DNA from: Reyranella soli
Lineage (GTDB): Bacteria > Pseudomonadota > Alphaproteobacteria > Reyranellales > Reyranellaceae
Reading direction: 5' to 3'
DNA: 34,741 nt
Assembly: GCF_007992495.1 (NCBI RefSeq)
Contig: NZ_BKAJ01000055.1
Location: 1 to 34,741, forward strand
Part shown: piece by piece, positions 1-6,910 of the stretch
Numbering within the stretch: position 1 is the first letter of the stretch
Layout: each line of letters begins with the position of its first letter
Position numbers and translations under genes: made by a program
The notes under the pieces: model-generated
What the model was told of the DNA's origin: nothing
What the model saw: only the letters and a program-made list of their open reading frames with translations
The model's database searches: none

Positions 1-6
1 ACCTAG

Positions 7-30
7 CCTCTCCCCCTAGCGGGGGAGAGG
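7..30. repeat. REP-like GC-rich hairpin, copy 1
   Basis: Perfect 10-bp inverted repeat (CCTCTCCCCC / GGGGGAGAGG) around a TAGC loop. The same 24 bp recurs at 33126-33149 and, in inverted orientation, at 33061-33084, with similar flanks (an ACCTAACC-like start on one side and AACATGA on the other). It lies just past the stop codon of the minus-strand binding protein at 63-911, so it could also act as its transcript end, but there is no T-run. Confidence 0.8.
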
Positions 31-62
31 AACATGAGCTGGGGAGGCAATCGTTGAGCTAA

Positions 63-911
63 TCAGCCACACTTCAGCTCGTGCGGCGTCGGATCGTAGC
101 CCGGCATGTCCGGCACGCCGTAGCCCGGCGTGATCACCACGGCGAGATCGTCCGGCTCGGGCTTCTTGTTGAACCACTTCTCATAGAGCTTGGCCATGGT
201 GCCGTCCTTCTTCATGCAGTCGAGCGCATCCTGCAGCTCGGCACGAAGCTTGGGATTGTTCTTCGGCACCGGCGCGGCCCAATGGGCGCGCGTGTCCTTG
301 AGCTCGAGATCGGCCACGAACTGCGGGGTCTTGTTCGCCGCATAGACGATCGTGGTGTTGCCGCCGAGCGTGGCGTAGGCGCGGCCCGAGAGCACGGCCT
401 GCGTGGCGTCGGGTTGCGTGTCGTAGGCCTGTACGGTGAAGCCGTACTTCTCGCCCATCTGCTTGGACAGCGTCTCGTAGGGCGTGCCCTTGTTGACGGC
501 GACGGTCTTGCCCTTGAGGTCTTCCCAGCCCTTGATCGGCGGCGTGCCCTTCTTGATGCCGAACTGGAAGGCCGTCCACAGGTAGCCCGCGGTGAACAGC
601 ATGTTCTCCGCCCGCTCCTTGGTCACCGTGGTCGGCGCGGCGATGAAGTCGTAGCGGCCGGCCTGCATGCCCGGGATCAGGGTCGAGAAGCTCACCGAAT
701 CGATGGTGATGTCGCGCTTCATGCGCTTGGCCACCTCGGTGAAGACGTCGATCTGGAAGCCCTCGGTCCCGCCGCCCAGCTTGGGCATGGCGTGCGGCGC
801 AAAGGTGCCGTCGACGCCGGTGCGCAGCGGCGGCTGCTTTTCCTGCGCTACCGCTGGACCCACGCAAACAAGGGCCGCGACCGCGATCGCAGCCAGGCGC
901 CGTGTCATCAT
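63..911 (-). CDS. Polar amino-acid ABC transporter substrate-binding protein (SBP family 3)
   Basis: Periplasmic binding protein of 282 aa that would capture an amino acid or related small solute for an ABC importer. It begins with two Met and a classical signal peptide (Arg-rich start, hydrophobic core, AVA-Q cleavage near residue 22). The mature part has the family-3 layout: PPLRTGVDGTFAPHA first strand, QIDVFTEVAKRM, a switch region near KGKTVAVNKGTPYE and the C-terminal MAKLYEKWF segment. I chose the Met at 911 because a GGAAGGGAG ribosome site (921-929) lies about 9 nt upstream; the longer in-frame extension overlaps the divergent racemase gene and looks spurious. No permease or ATPase lies beside it on this side, so partners are off-window or one of the other amino-acid systems here. 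It is divergent from the racemase with 85 bp between, which suggests shared control. Ligand unknown. Confidence 0.9.
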   Translation of the reverse strand: MMTRRLAAIAVAALVCVGPAVAQEKQPPLRTGVDGTFAPHAMPKLGGGTEGFQIDVFTEVAKRMKRDITIDSVSFSTLIPGMQAGRYDFIAAPTTVTKERAENMLFTAGYLWTAFQFGIKKGTPPIKGWEDLKGKTVAVNKGTPYETLSKQMGEKYGFTVQAYDTQPDATQAVLSGRAYATLGGNTTIVYAANKTPQFVADLELKDTRAHWAAPVPKNNPKLRAELQDALDCMKKDGTMAKLYEKWFNKKPEPDDLAVVITPGYGVPDMPGYDPTPHELKCG

Positions 912-996
912 TTTCAAAGTCTCCCTTCCAAAATCCCCAGGCGGCGACGTTAGATCAGCCATTGTTGAATAGCAATTTAAGCGCCATGGTGCGGCC

Positions 997-1671
997 ATGA
1001 CTGACGCCGCCGACCGCATTCTCGTCATCAATCCCAACTCCACCGAGGCCGTCACCCAAGGCATCGATGCGGCGATGGAACCGCTGCGCATGAAAGGCGG
1101 CCCGGTCATCGAATGCGTGACCCTCAAGGAGGGTCCGCCGGGCATCGAAAGTCAGGCGCATGTCGAGCAGGTCGTCGGACCGATCGGCGAAATGGTCAAG
1201 AAGCGCGACAACGACTGCTCGGCCTTCGTCATCGCCTGCTATTCCGATCCCGGCCTGCATGCCGCGCGCGAGATCACGACCAAGCCGGTGCTCGGCATTG
1301 CGGAATGCGGAATCCTGACGGCGCTGACGCTCGGCCAGCGCTTCGGCGTCATCTCCATCCTGCGGAAATCGATTCCACGCCATCTGCGCTATGTCGGCCA
1401 GATGGGATTGAACGACCGCATGGCCGGCGATCGCGCCATTGGGCTGGGCGTCGTCGAGCTCGCCAACGAAGCGCGCACCTTCGCGCGCATGGCCGAGGTC
1501 GCGGTCGATCTGCGCGACGAAGACGGCGCCGACGTACTGGTGATGGGCTGCGCCGGCATGGCGCGCTATCGCGACCGCCTGCAGCGCCATGTCGGCCTGC
1601 CGGTGGTCGAACCGAGCCAGGCCGCGGTGTCGATGGCGATCGGCCGGTCGCGGCTGGGATGGTCGGCGTGA
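997..1671 (+). CDS. Asp/Glu/hydantoin racemase family protein
   Basis: 224-aa cytosolic enzyme of the cofactor-independent Asp/Glu racemase superfamily. It has the family start ILVINPNSTEAVTQGI and two candidate catalytic cysteines in the expected places: Cys81 in ACYSDPGL and Cys185 in MGCAGM. The first motif resembles hydantoin racemases, which interconvert 5-substituted hydantoin enantiomers; allantoin racemase and maleate isomerase/decarboxylase relatives share the fold, so the substrate is open. A hydantoin role is inferred from the dihydropyrimidinase (26967-28436) and N-carbamoyl-D-amino-acid hydrolase (24925-25875) elsewhere in the window. It starts at ATG 997 with no strong Shine-Dalgarno and is transcribed away from the binding protein at 63-911. 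Its stop lies in the first copy of a 15-bp repeat that recurs at 1734. Confidence 0.85.
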   Translation: MTDAADRILVINPNSTEAVTQGIDAAMEPLRMKGGPVIECVTLKEGPPGIESQAHVEQVVGPIGEMVKKRDNDCSAFVIACYSDPGLHAAREITTKPVLGIAECGILTALTLGQRFGVISILRKSIPRHLRYVGQMGLNDRMAGDRAIGLGVVELANEARTFARMAEVAVDLRDEDGADVLVMGCAGMARYRDRLQRHVGLPVVEPSQAAVSMAIGRSRLGWSA

Positions 1672-1748
1672 ATTTCGCTAGTTTTGGCTAGGCCGGCCGA
1701 TGCGCGGGAAGTCATTGAATCACCTACTTTTTTGAATTTCGCTAGTTT
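1670..1748. repeat. 15-bp direct repeat pair at the racemase / DUF3987 junction
   Basis: GAATTTCGCTAGTTT occurs at 1670-1684 (overlapping the racemase stop codon) and again at 1734-1748 (inside the 3' end of the minus-strand DUF3987 gene), 64 bp apart. Downstream bases stay similar (TGGCTA versus CGCTA). It may be a small duplication or a recombination scar at the edge of the inserted gene. No integrase is visible. Confidence 0.6.
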
Positions 1749-3144
1749 CGCTACCACTTTTCTGTTCGGTGAGGGCTGGATTGACCAGCCAGTGGGTGCT
1801 CGGACGTCCGGACTTGTCGCGATACGCCGGATCGGGCTGGACGTAGCCGAGATAATGAAGCCTCTGGAGCACATGCTCCGTTTCGTCGGCCGTCGCGGCC
1901 TGACTGAGCGCGCGCCGGCTGATCTCCCGACGCGACACCGTAGGGAGACGCGTGTCGCGCAGCCAGCGTGCGACGCGGCGCACGCGTCGCTTGTGGTCCG
2001 AGAGCTCCGCACTGTCGAACACCGCGCGCGCATGCGGCCAGAAGTAGCCTCGCCATAGCGCGACCGCAGCGTCGACCTGCTCGCTGCCGATCGCACCGGG
2101 CCGACCGCGTGGGCCACCGGTCATTCCAAGAAGCTCCAGGATTCCCGCCAACCGAACGATGAAGGCTCTGCTTTTGCCCAACCACGCGGCCTCGAGTCCT
2201 TCGGCACTCTGCCGTGCGGCGTGAAGATCGGTCAGAAAGCGGTCGAGCGCCTTCACACCGCGCTCGTCGAAGCGAAGCTCGCAGGGATCATCGGGCGTGC
2301 GCGCCAGAGACGACAGGCGCCTCAGCCGCTCCAGTACCTCGTCGTCGCGAACAGGGTCGAGGCCAGCGAGCGCACGATGGTCCTGGGGGCCGGGCCAGAC
2401 ATACAGGAAGCGGATCGGCAGGCTCTTGTCGCCTTCCAGTAGCGCTGCCTTGAGACTGTCCGGCCACATCGTCTGGAGGACGCTGACTGGAAAGCTCGCG
2501 AGGTCGAGTGCCGGCAGGCGGCTGCGCTCCACGGTAAGGGGGCCGGCCGTCCAGGCTTCGAGCCAGGCCGCACATTCCTTGTCGTCGACGCAATCGTCGC
2601 CGAACCAAACTTTCGGCAGATCGCGCCACAGCAACACGCCGCGGCGGTTTCCGGTGACGGTCTGGGCGGCGGCTTGGAGACCGGTGTCCGTCATGACGAC
2701 GCGCGACGGCACGAACGGCCAGTCCTCGCGACCCTGCTTGACCTGCTCTGCGTGCGTCGCGCGACGCTCCTCATCGCGCAGGCACCGTTCCTGTTCGATC
2801 GTACCCAGCAGGCGGCGCATCGGCGCCAATGCCGCCGACTTGCCGGTCGACGCTTCACCCACCATCGCCAGCCACATCACCAGCGGCTCGGTCCACGCAG
2901 GCGTGACGTGCACCCGCACCCCGGCGCCGCAGACCCCTGCCACGCCGGCGAGCACCGTTTGAAGGACGTAGTCCTGCGGTGCGCCAGTGGCCGACGCGGT
3001 ATCGACGATCCACTTGCGCCAGGGCTCTGACACTAAATCGAGCGGCACCGGCGGCACCACGTCTCGACTGTTATCGAGGATGCTGAGGTCAGGCTCCGAC
3101 CACTCGGTCGCCCGCGAAACCCAGTGCAAGGTGTGATTCGGCAT
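1720..3144 (-). CDS. DUF3987-type P-loop ATPase (primase/helicase-like, mobile-element associated)
   Basis: 474-aa protein with a Walker A motif GEASTGKSA at residues 96-104, preceded by a hydrophobic strand (EPLVMWLAMV) and followed by a long Arg/Glu-rich helix and an acidic strand FVPSRVVMTDTGLQA. This is the pattern of DUF3987 proteins of phages, plasmids and integrative elements, thought to act in replication. The C-terminal ~90 aa look like a winged-helix segment (RREISRRAL...EHVLQRLHYLGYVQPD) and the extreme C-terminus is low-complexity (SGSETSEIQKSR). Start chosen at ATG 3144, because GGGAGG lies about 7 nt upstream; the longer reading from 3165 lacks this. It stands alone: no primase partner, integrase or excisionase nearby. 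The N-terminal bifunctional primase-polymerase part often found in larger relatives is absent. Family assignment is by motif and layout, so moderate confidence. Confidence 0.7.
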   Translation of the reverse strand: MPNHTLHWVSRATEWSEPDLSILDNSRDVVPPVPLDLVSEPWRKWIVDTASATGAPQDYVLQTVLAGVAGVCGAGVRVHVTPAWTEPLVMWLAMVGEASTGKSAALAPMRRLLGTIEQERCLRDEERRATHAEQVKQGREDWPFVPSRVVMTDTGLQAAAQTVTGNRRGVLLWRDLPKVWFGDDCVDDKECAAWLEAWTAGPLTVERSRLPALDLASFPVSVLQTMWPDSLKAALLEGDKSLPIRFLYVWPGPQDHRALAGLDPVRDDEVLERLRRLSSLARTPDDPCELRFDERGVKALDRFLTDLHAARQSAEGLEAAWLGKSRAFIVRLAGILELLGMTGGPRGRPGAIGSEQVDAAVALWRGYFWPHARAVFDSAELSDHKRRVRRVARWLRDTRLPTVSRREISRRALSQAATADETEHVLQRLHYLGYVQPDPAYRDKSGRPSTHWLVNPALTEQKSGSETSEIQKSR

Positions 3145-3187
3145 CGACGGCCCTCCCAAGAACAAACATGGAACAAGCTTGGGAGGC

Positions 3188-3230
3188 TGTCAAGCACTAT
3201 AGTAATTAATACTACTTCCACTATTAGTAC
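3188..3230 (-). promoter_or_regulatory. AT-rich operator/promoter patch upstream of the DUF3987 gene
   Basis: This is the lowest-GC stretch of the window. It holds a perfect palindrome TAGTA-ATTAA-TACTA (3200-3214) and a spaced direct repeat CACTATAGTA / CACTATTAGTA (3195-3204 and 3219-3229). On the minus strand a perfect TTGACA (3193-3188) follows, with a weak CATGTT hexamer 17 bp on (3170-3165). Suggests a self-regulated promoter; the hexamers leave a very short leader, so promoter assignment is tentative. Confidence 0.4.
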
Positions 3231-3307
3231 TGTTATCGCCTATGGCTGCAGGGAATAACTGCTGCTTCAAGCCGCGGCGTGGGTTCACGGTGCGCGCCCG
3301 CAATTCG

Positions 3308-3341
3308 AAAAGCCGCCTTGAGAGGACGGCTTTTCGTTTTT
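3308..3341 (+). terminator. Orphan Rho-independent terminator
   Basis: AAAAGCCG (3308-3315) pairs perfectly with CGGCTTTT (3327-3334); inside, CCT/AGG adds three pairs around a TGAG loop with one bulged A. TTTTCGTTTTT follows on the plus strand. No plus-strand gene lies upstream (the DUF3987 gene reads the other way), so it is either bidirectional insulation or the leftover end of a lost gene. Confidence 0.75.
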
Positions 3342-3364
3342 CTGCGCCCCGAGTGCTCAGTTGC

Positions 3365-3370
3365 TATAAT
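3365..3370 (+). promoter_or_regulatory. Possible -10 box of the decayed LysR gene
   Basis: A perfect TATAAT (3365-3370) lies about 35 bp before the first LysR-like codon, in the right direction. No matching -35 element is visible 16-18 bp upstream, so this is only a candidate. Confidence 0.3.
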
Positions 3371-3402
3371 CGGCGTGCCAATATTAGCTGGAATAATAAG
3401 GG

Positions 3403-4112
3403 GCCCACGAGAACTTCAATGACCTCGCTGCGTTCGTCGCCGTCGCCAAGGAGCGGAGCTTCACCAGGGTCGCAGCAAAGCTCGGGGTCTCACAATCGGC
3501 GCTCAGCCAGATCAGGGCCCTGGAGGACAGGATCGGGCTTCGTCTCCTCACCCGCACGACACGCAGCGTGGCGCCGACCGAAGCAGGAGAGCGCCTGTTG
3601 CAAACCGTCGCGCCGAGGTTCGAGGAGATCGAGGCGCAACTCGCCGCCTTGAGCGAGCTGCGCGAGAAGCCCGCCGGCACGGTTCGGATCTCGGCTGGCG
3701 AGCATCCGGCGATTTCCATCCTGCAGCCCACCTTGAAGCGGTTCTTGCCGGATCATCCGGACATCAATGTCGAGATCATTGTCGACTACGGCCTCACCGA
3801 TATCGTTTCGGAAGGCTATGGCGCCGGCGCGCGGATGGGCGAACAGGTCGCCAAGGACATGATCGCAGCGCGTATCGGGCCTGAGATGCGGATGGCGGTG
3901 GTTGCGTCGCCGGCATATTTCTCGCGGCATACCATCCCGCAGACTCCGCAGGAACTTACCGCACACAAATGCATCAACATACGGCTGCCGATCTACGGTG
4001 GACTGTTTCTGTGGGGCCTCGAGAAAGACGGTCGCGAAGTGAAGGTGAGCTGGCTTCAATCGACAACCAGACCATCATCCGCGGCGCCGTACATTCAGGC
4101 ATGGATGTGCAT
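3403..4112 (+). pseudogene. Decayed LysR-family transcriptional regulator
   Basis: In one frame from about 3406 the translation reads as the start of a LysR DNA-binding domain (NFNDLAAFVAVAKERSFTRV, then VSQSALSQIRALEDRIGLRLLTRTTRSVAPTEAGE), continuing into an effector domain (VRISAGEHPAISILQPTL...VASPAYFSRH). Three lesions are visible. First, an in-frame TAA (3397-3399) lies just upstream and there is no ATG, GTG or TTG before the helix-turn-helix; the first possible start (GTG 3568) is already past it. Second, near 4040 the frame shifts: GLEKDGREVKV is followed in another frame by GELASIDNQTIIRGAVHSGMD. Third, homology stops near 4112, about 80-90 residues short of a normal 300-aa LysR, directly before the end of the opposing binding-protein gene. 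It probably once regulated the minus-strand Rieske/transporter operon or a lost neighbour. Confidence 0.8.
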
Positions 4113-4131
4113 TCCAGCCCAAGTCGATCGA

Positions 4132-5208
4132 TCAGGTACCCTTCCAGTTCTTGGCCTCGGCCTCGACCGCAGCCCGGTCCCAGTCGTTGATCTCGTCGAT
4201 GAACTGGTTGGTGTAGGCGCCCTTGGGATCGAAGTCGGCCGGCAGCAGGCCCTGCTGCTTCACCAGGTCGGCCGTGCGCTCCCACTGGGCGGGCAGCGCT
4301 TCACCGTACTTGGTAACGCCGTTCAGCCCGTAGCCCGAGAAACGCGACAGAAAGACCCGCCGCGAGTCGGCAAGAAGCTTCTCCTCGTCGGTGCCCTGCG
4401 GCTTGCTCTGCGGGTACATCTTCCAGTGGATCTTTATGGCGGCGTCGGGATTGGTCAGGCCGAAATGGACCGCCTTCGCGATCGCCCGGCACATCCCGAT
4501 CACCATCTTCGGGTTGTCGCGGATGACGTCCTCGCGAGTCATGATTGTGTTTCCGAACAGCTGGTCGAAGTAGCTCGGGCGGAACTCGACGAACTCCATG
4601 CCGCGATTCTCGAGCTCGGCGACCGCCGTGTCCCACGACATCCAGCCGGCGATTTCGCCGCGGCGCAGCGCGAGCAGTGCCGGGGCGCCCGTGCCGGTTG
4701 CCACCACCTTGATGTCGGTCGCGGTCGCCATGCCGGACTCGCGGAAAATGCCGTCGACATAGGTCTCGGGCGTTATCACCGGCTGGCCGAGGGTCTTGCC
4801 CCTGAGTTCGGCGATGCTTTTGATGCCGGCGGCCTTCGGCACGACGAAGCGCGAGATCGGCATGCGCGCGTGCATGTAGACCGCCTTGACCGGAATGCCC
4901 TTGGCACGCGCCGACATCAGGCCGGGGCCGTTGATGCTGATGAAGTCGATCTTGCCGCCCGACACGAGCTGCACACCGGCTGTCTCTCCCGCGACGCCGA
5001 ATACGTTGGTGTCGAGACCCTCGGCCTTCCAATAGCCAAGCGCGCTCGGCAGCGACGAATGGGCGGCATGACCGGTCGAGATGTCGACGGTCGTCGGGCC
5101 GAAGCTCGTCTTGGTCAGGCCCTGGCCAAACGACGCGGCGGGAAAGAGTGACGCCGCTCCGACCGCAGCCACGGAGCCCGAGAGCAATCCACGCCGATTG
5201 ACATTCAT
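4132..5208 (-). CDS. NitT/TauT-type ABC transporter substrate-binding protein
   Basis: 358-aa periplasmic binding protein of the NMT1/SsuA/TauA group (sulfonates, nitrate, thiamine precursors and other small anions or heterocycles). The N-terminus has a twin-arginine-like leader (MNVNRRGLLSG, hydrophobic core, Ala-rich, ending SFG-Q near residue 29). The mature chain shows the group layout: HAAHSSLPSALGYWKAEGLD, then GKIDFISINGP and a central ELRGKTLGQPVITPETYVDG hinge. Start at ATG 5208, 2 nt after the permease stop and with GGAGGAG (5214-5220) inside the end of the permease gene, so the two are translationally coupled. It is the last gene of the five-gene minus-strand operon. The ligand cannot be deduced; the embedded Rieske oxygenase suggests an organic compound used as carbon or nitrogen source. 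Confidence 0.9.
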   Translation of the reverse strand: MNVNRRGLLSGSVAAVGAASLFPAASFGQGLTKTSFGPTTVDISTGHAAHSSLPSALGYWKAEGLDTNVFGVAGETAGVQLVSGGKIDFISINGPGLMSARAKGIPVKAVYMHARMPISRFVVPKAAGIKSIAELRGKTLGQPVITPETYVDGIFRESGMATATDIKVVATGTGAPALLALRRGEIAGWMSWDTAVAELENRGMEFVEFRPSYFDQLFGNTIMTREDVIRDNPKMVIGMCRAIAKAVHFGLTNPDAAIKIHWKMYPQSKPQGTDEEKLLADSRRVFLSRFSGYGLNGVTKYGEALPAQWERTADLVKQQGLLPADFDPKGAYTNQFIDEINDWDRAAVEAEAKNWKGT

Positions 5209-5210
5209 GA

Positions 5211-6026
5211 CTACTCCTCCGACATCCAATAGAGAAACCGGCGGCGGCAGAACTCGATGATGCCGAACGCGGCAATGCCGAGCAGGGCGAGCACAAGCAC
5301 GATGGCGAACACCTGCGGGATATTCATCTGGCTGTTCGCCTGCACGATCAGGTAGCCGAGGCCCTTGTTGGCGCCAACGAACTCGCCGACGATCGCGCCG
5401 ATCAGGGCGAACATGCTGGCCGTGCTGAGGCCCGAGAACACGAACGGCAGGGAATTGGGAAGACGCACCATTCGGAAGCAGTCCCAGCGGCTTGCCCCGA
5501 GCGCGCGCAGCACATCCAGCCGGCCTGAGTCGCAGCTCTTCAGCCCGGCGATCGTGTTGACCAGGATCGGGAACAGCGAGATCACCGCCGCCACGGCGAT
5601 CTTCGAGCCCGGCCCGAAGCCGAACCATACCAGCAGCACCGGCGCCAGCGCGATCTTGGGCATGGTCTGCAGCGCCACGATGTAGGGATAGAACACCCGC
5701 TCGAACATCCGAAACTCGGCGATCAGCGCCCCGAGCGTGAGGCCAAGGACAGCGGCGATCGCGAAGCCGGAGACCGCTTCCATCAAGGTGGTGAGCGCGT
5801 TGTCGAACAGTACGCCGCTCTTCACCAACTCCCACAACGAAATCGGAATGCTGGAGGGCAACGGCATCACGTACTTGCTGACTACGCCCGTGACGATCAG
5901 ACCCTGGCAGAGACCGATCACACTCGCGATTAGCAGCGTCGTCAGCATCCAGTCGGGCACGGTTACGCGCGACATCAGGCTGCCGCGCTCCCGTTCGACG
6001 ATGGGCAGCTCAATCTGCAGAGTCAT
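5211..6026 (-). CDS. NitT/TauT-type ABC transporter permease (second of two)
   Basis: 271-aa inner-membrane permease of the SsuC/TauC type with about six hydrophobic segments. The cytoplasmic EAA loop, which docks on the ATPase, is clear: LDVLRALGASRWDCFRMVRLP, followed by the usual SLPFVFSGLSTASMFALIGAIVGEF. PKIALAPVLLVWFGFG is the typical family block. It starts 1 nt after the ATPase stop. It is a clear paralogue of the permease at 8152-8997 (same EAA loop, same TPKIALAPLIIVWFGYG block), so this system has two different permease chains, whereas SsuC/TauC systems are normally homodimeric. A heterodimeric channel is possible. Confidence 0.92.
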   Translation of the reverse strand: MTLQIELPIVERERGSLMSRVTVPDWMLTTLLIASVIGLCQGLIVTGVVSKYVMPLPSSIPISLWELVKSGVLFDNALTTLMEAVSGFAIAAVLGLTLGALIAEFRMFERVFYPYIVALQTMPKIALAPVLLVWFGFGPGSKIAVAAVISLFPILVNTIAGLKSCDSGRLDVLRALGASRWDCFRMVRLPNSLPFVFSGLSTASMFALIGAIVGEFVGANKGLGYLIVQANSQMNIPQVFAIVLVLALLGIAAFGIIEFCRRRFLYWMSEE

Positions 6027-6027
6027 G

Positions 6028-6906
6028 TCAGTGCGCCAGCGTTACGGTTGAAGCAGGGGCGCCTTCGCCCTCGAGCAGGTGACGAATGTGCAGCACCATC
6101 TCCGAGAAGCGCGGCGTCGCGATCACATCGAGGCCGCGAGGACGCTGGTTCCTGACCCGAATGGTCTCGATGATGCGGCCCGGCCGGCTCGACATCACCA
6201 GGACGCGGTCGCTCAGGAACACCGCTTCGGAGATCGAATGGGTGATCAGGAAGACCGTCTTTCCGGACTCGACCGCGATACGCGCCAGCTCGAGGTTCAT
6301 CGTATCGCGCGTCATGGCATCGAGCGCGCCGAAAGGCTCGTCCATCAGCAGGATCTTGGGGTTGTGGACGAGCGCACGGGCGATCGCCGCACGCTGACGC
6401 ATGCCGCCCGAGAGCTCGCGCGGCAACTTGTTCTCGAAGCCCTCGAGACCAACCAGCTTCAGCAGCGCCAGGGCGCGCTCGCGGCACTCGTTGCGGCTCA
6501 GCCGCAGCACCTCGCCCGGCAGCATCACGTTCGCGAGCACGGTCCGCCACGGCATCAGGTTGGCGTCCTGGAAGACCACGCCGATCTCGGGCGTCGGCCC
6601 ATGAACGACACGGCCGCCGATCGACACGGATCCCGAGTAGCCGCCGACCAGTCCGGCAAGGATGCGCAGCACCGTCGTCTTGCCGCAGCCCGACGGACCG
6701 ACGATCGACACGAACTCCTTCGCGTCCACGTCGAAATCCATGTGCGAGACCGCGTGCACGGTGTCGCCGGCGTTGGTCTGGTAGACCTTGGCCAACCCGC
6801 GGACGGCGATGGCAGGAGAGACCGGGCTCGCAGCGGCGAGCCCGGTCTCAGCAGCCGCGGAAGAACGGCCGCCGTCGGGTGGGTAACCGAGAAGTTTCGG
6901 CCTCAT
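6028..6906 (-). CDS. NitT/TauT-type ABC transporter ATP-binding protein
   Basis: 292-aa ATPase of the SsuB/TauB group that would energise the importer at 4132-8997. Motifs: Walker A GPSGCGKTT (70-78), Q-loop VFQDANLMPW (111-120), signature LSGGMRQRAAIARAL (165-179), Walker B ILLMDEPFGALD (185-196), switch His in LITHSISEA. The first ~30 residues are a low-complexity Ser/Ala/Pro extension not needed by the family; the domain proper begins at IAVRGLAKVY, so a shorter start cannot be excluded. The gene begins 4 nt after the Rieske stop and ends 1 nt before the next permease. It is the only ATPase in the operon and must serve both permeases. Confidence 0.92.
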   Translation of the reverse strand: MRPKLLGYPPDGGRSSAAAETGLAAASPVSPAIAVRGLAKVYQTNAGDTVHAVSHMDFDVDAKEFVSIVGPSGCGKTTVLRILAGLVGGYSGSVSIGGRVVHGPTPEIGVVFQDANLMPWRTVLANVMLPGEVLRLSRNECRERALALLKLVGLEGFENKLPRELSGGMRQRAAIARALVHNPKILLMDEPFGALDAMTRDTMNLELARIAVESGKTVFLITHSISEAVFLSDRVLVMSSRPGRIIETIRVRNQRPRGLDVIATPRFSEMVLHIRHLLEGEGAPASTVTLAH

Positions 6907-6910
6907 GGCA

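Noticed and set aside
3270..3310. Possible tRNA 3' end before the terminator (GGGTTCA-like T-loop)
   Set aside because: The flanking bases cannot form a T-stem or acceptor stem, and there is no CCA or anticodon arm upstream.
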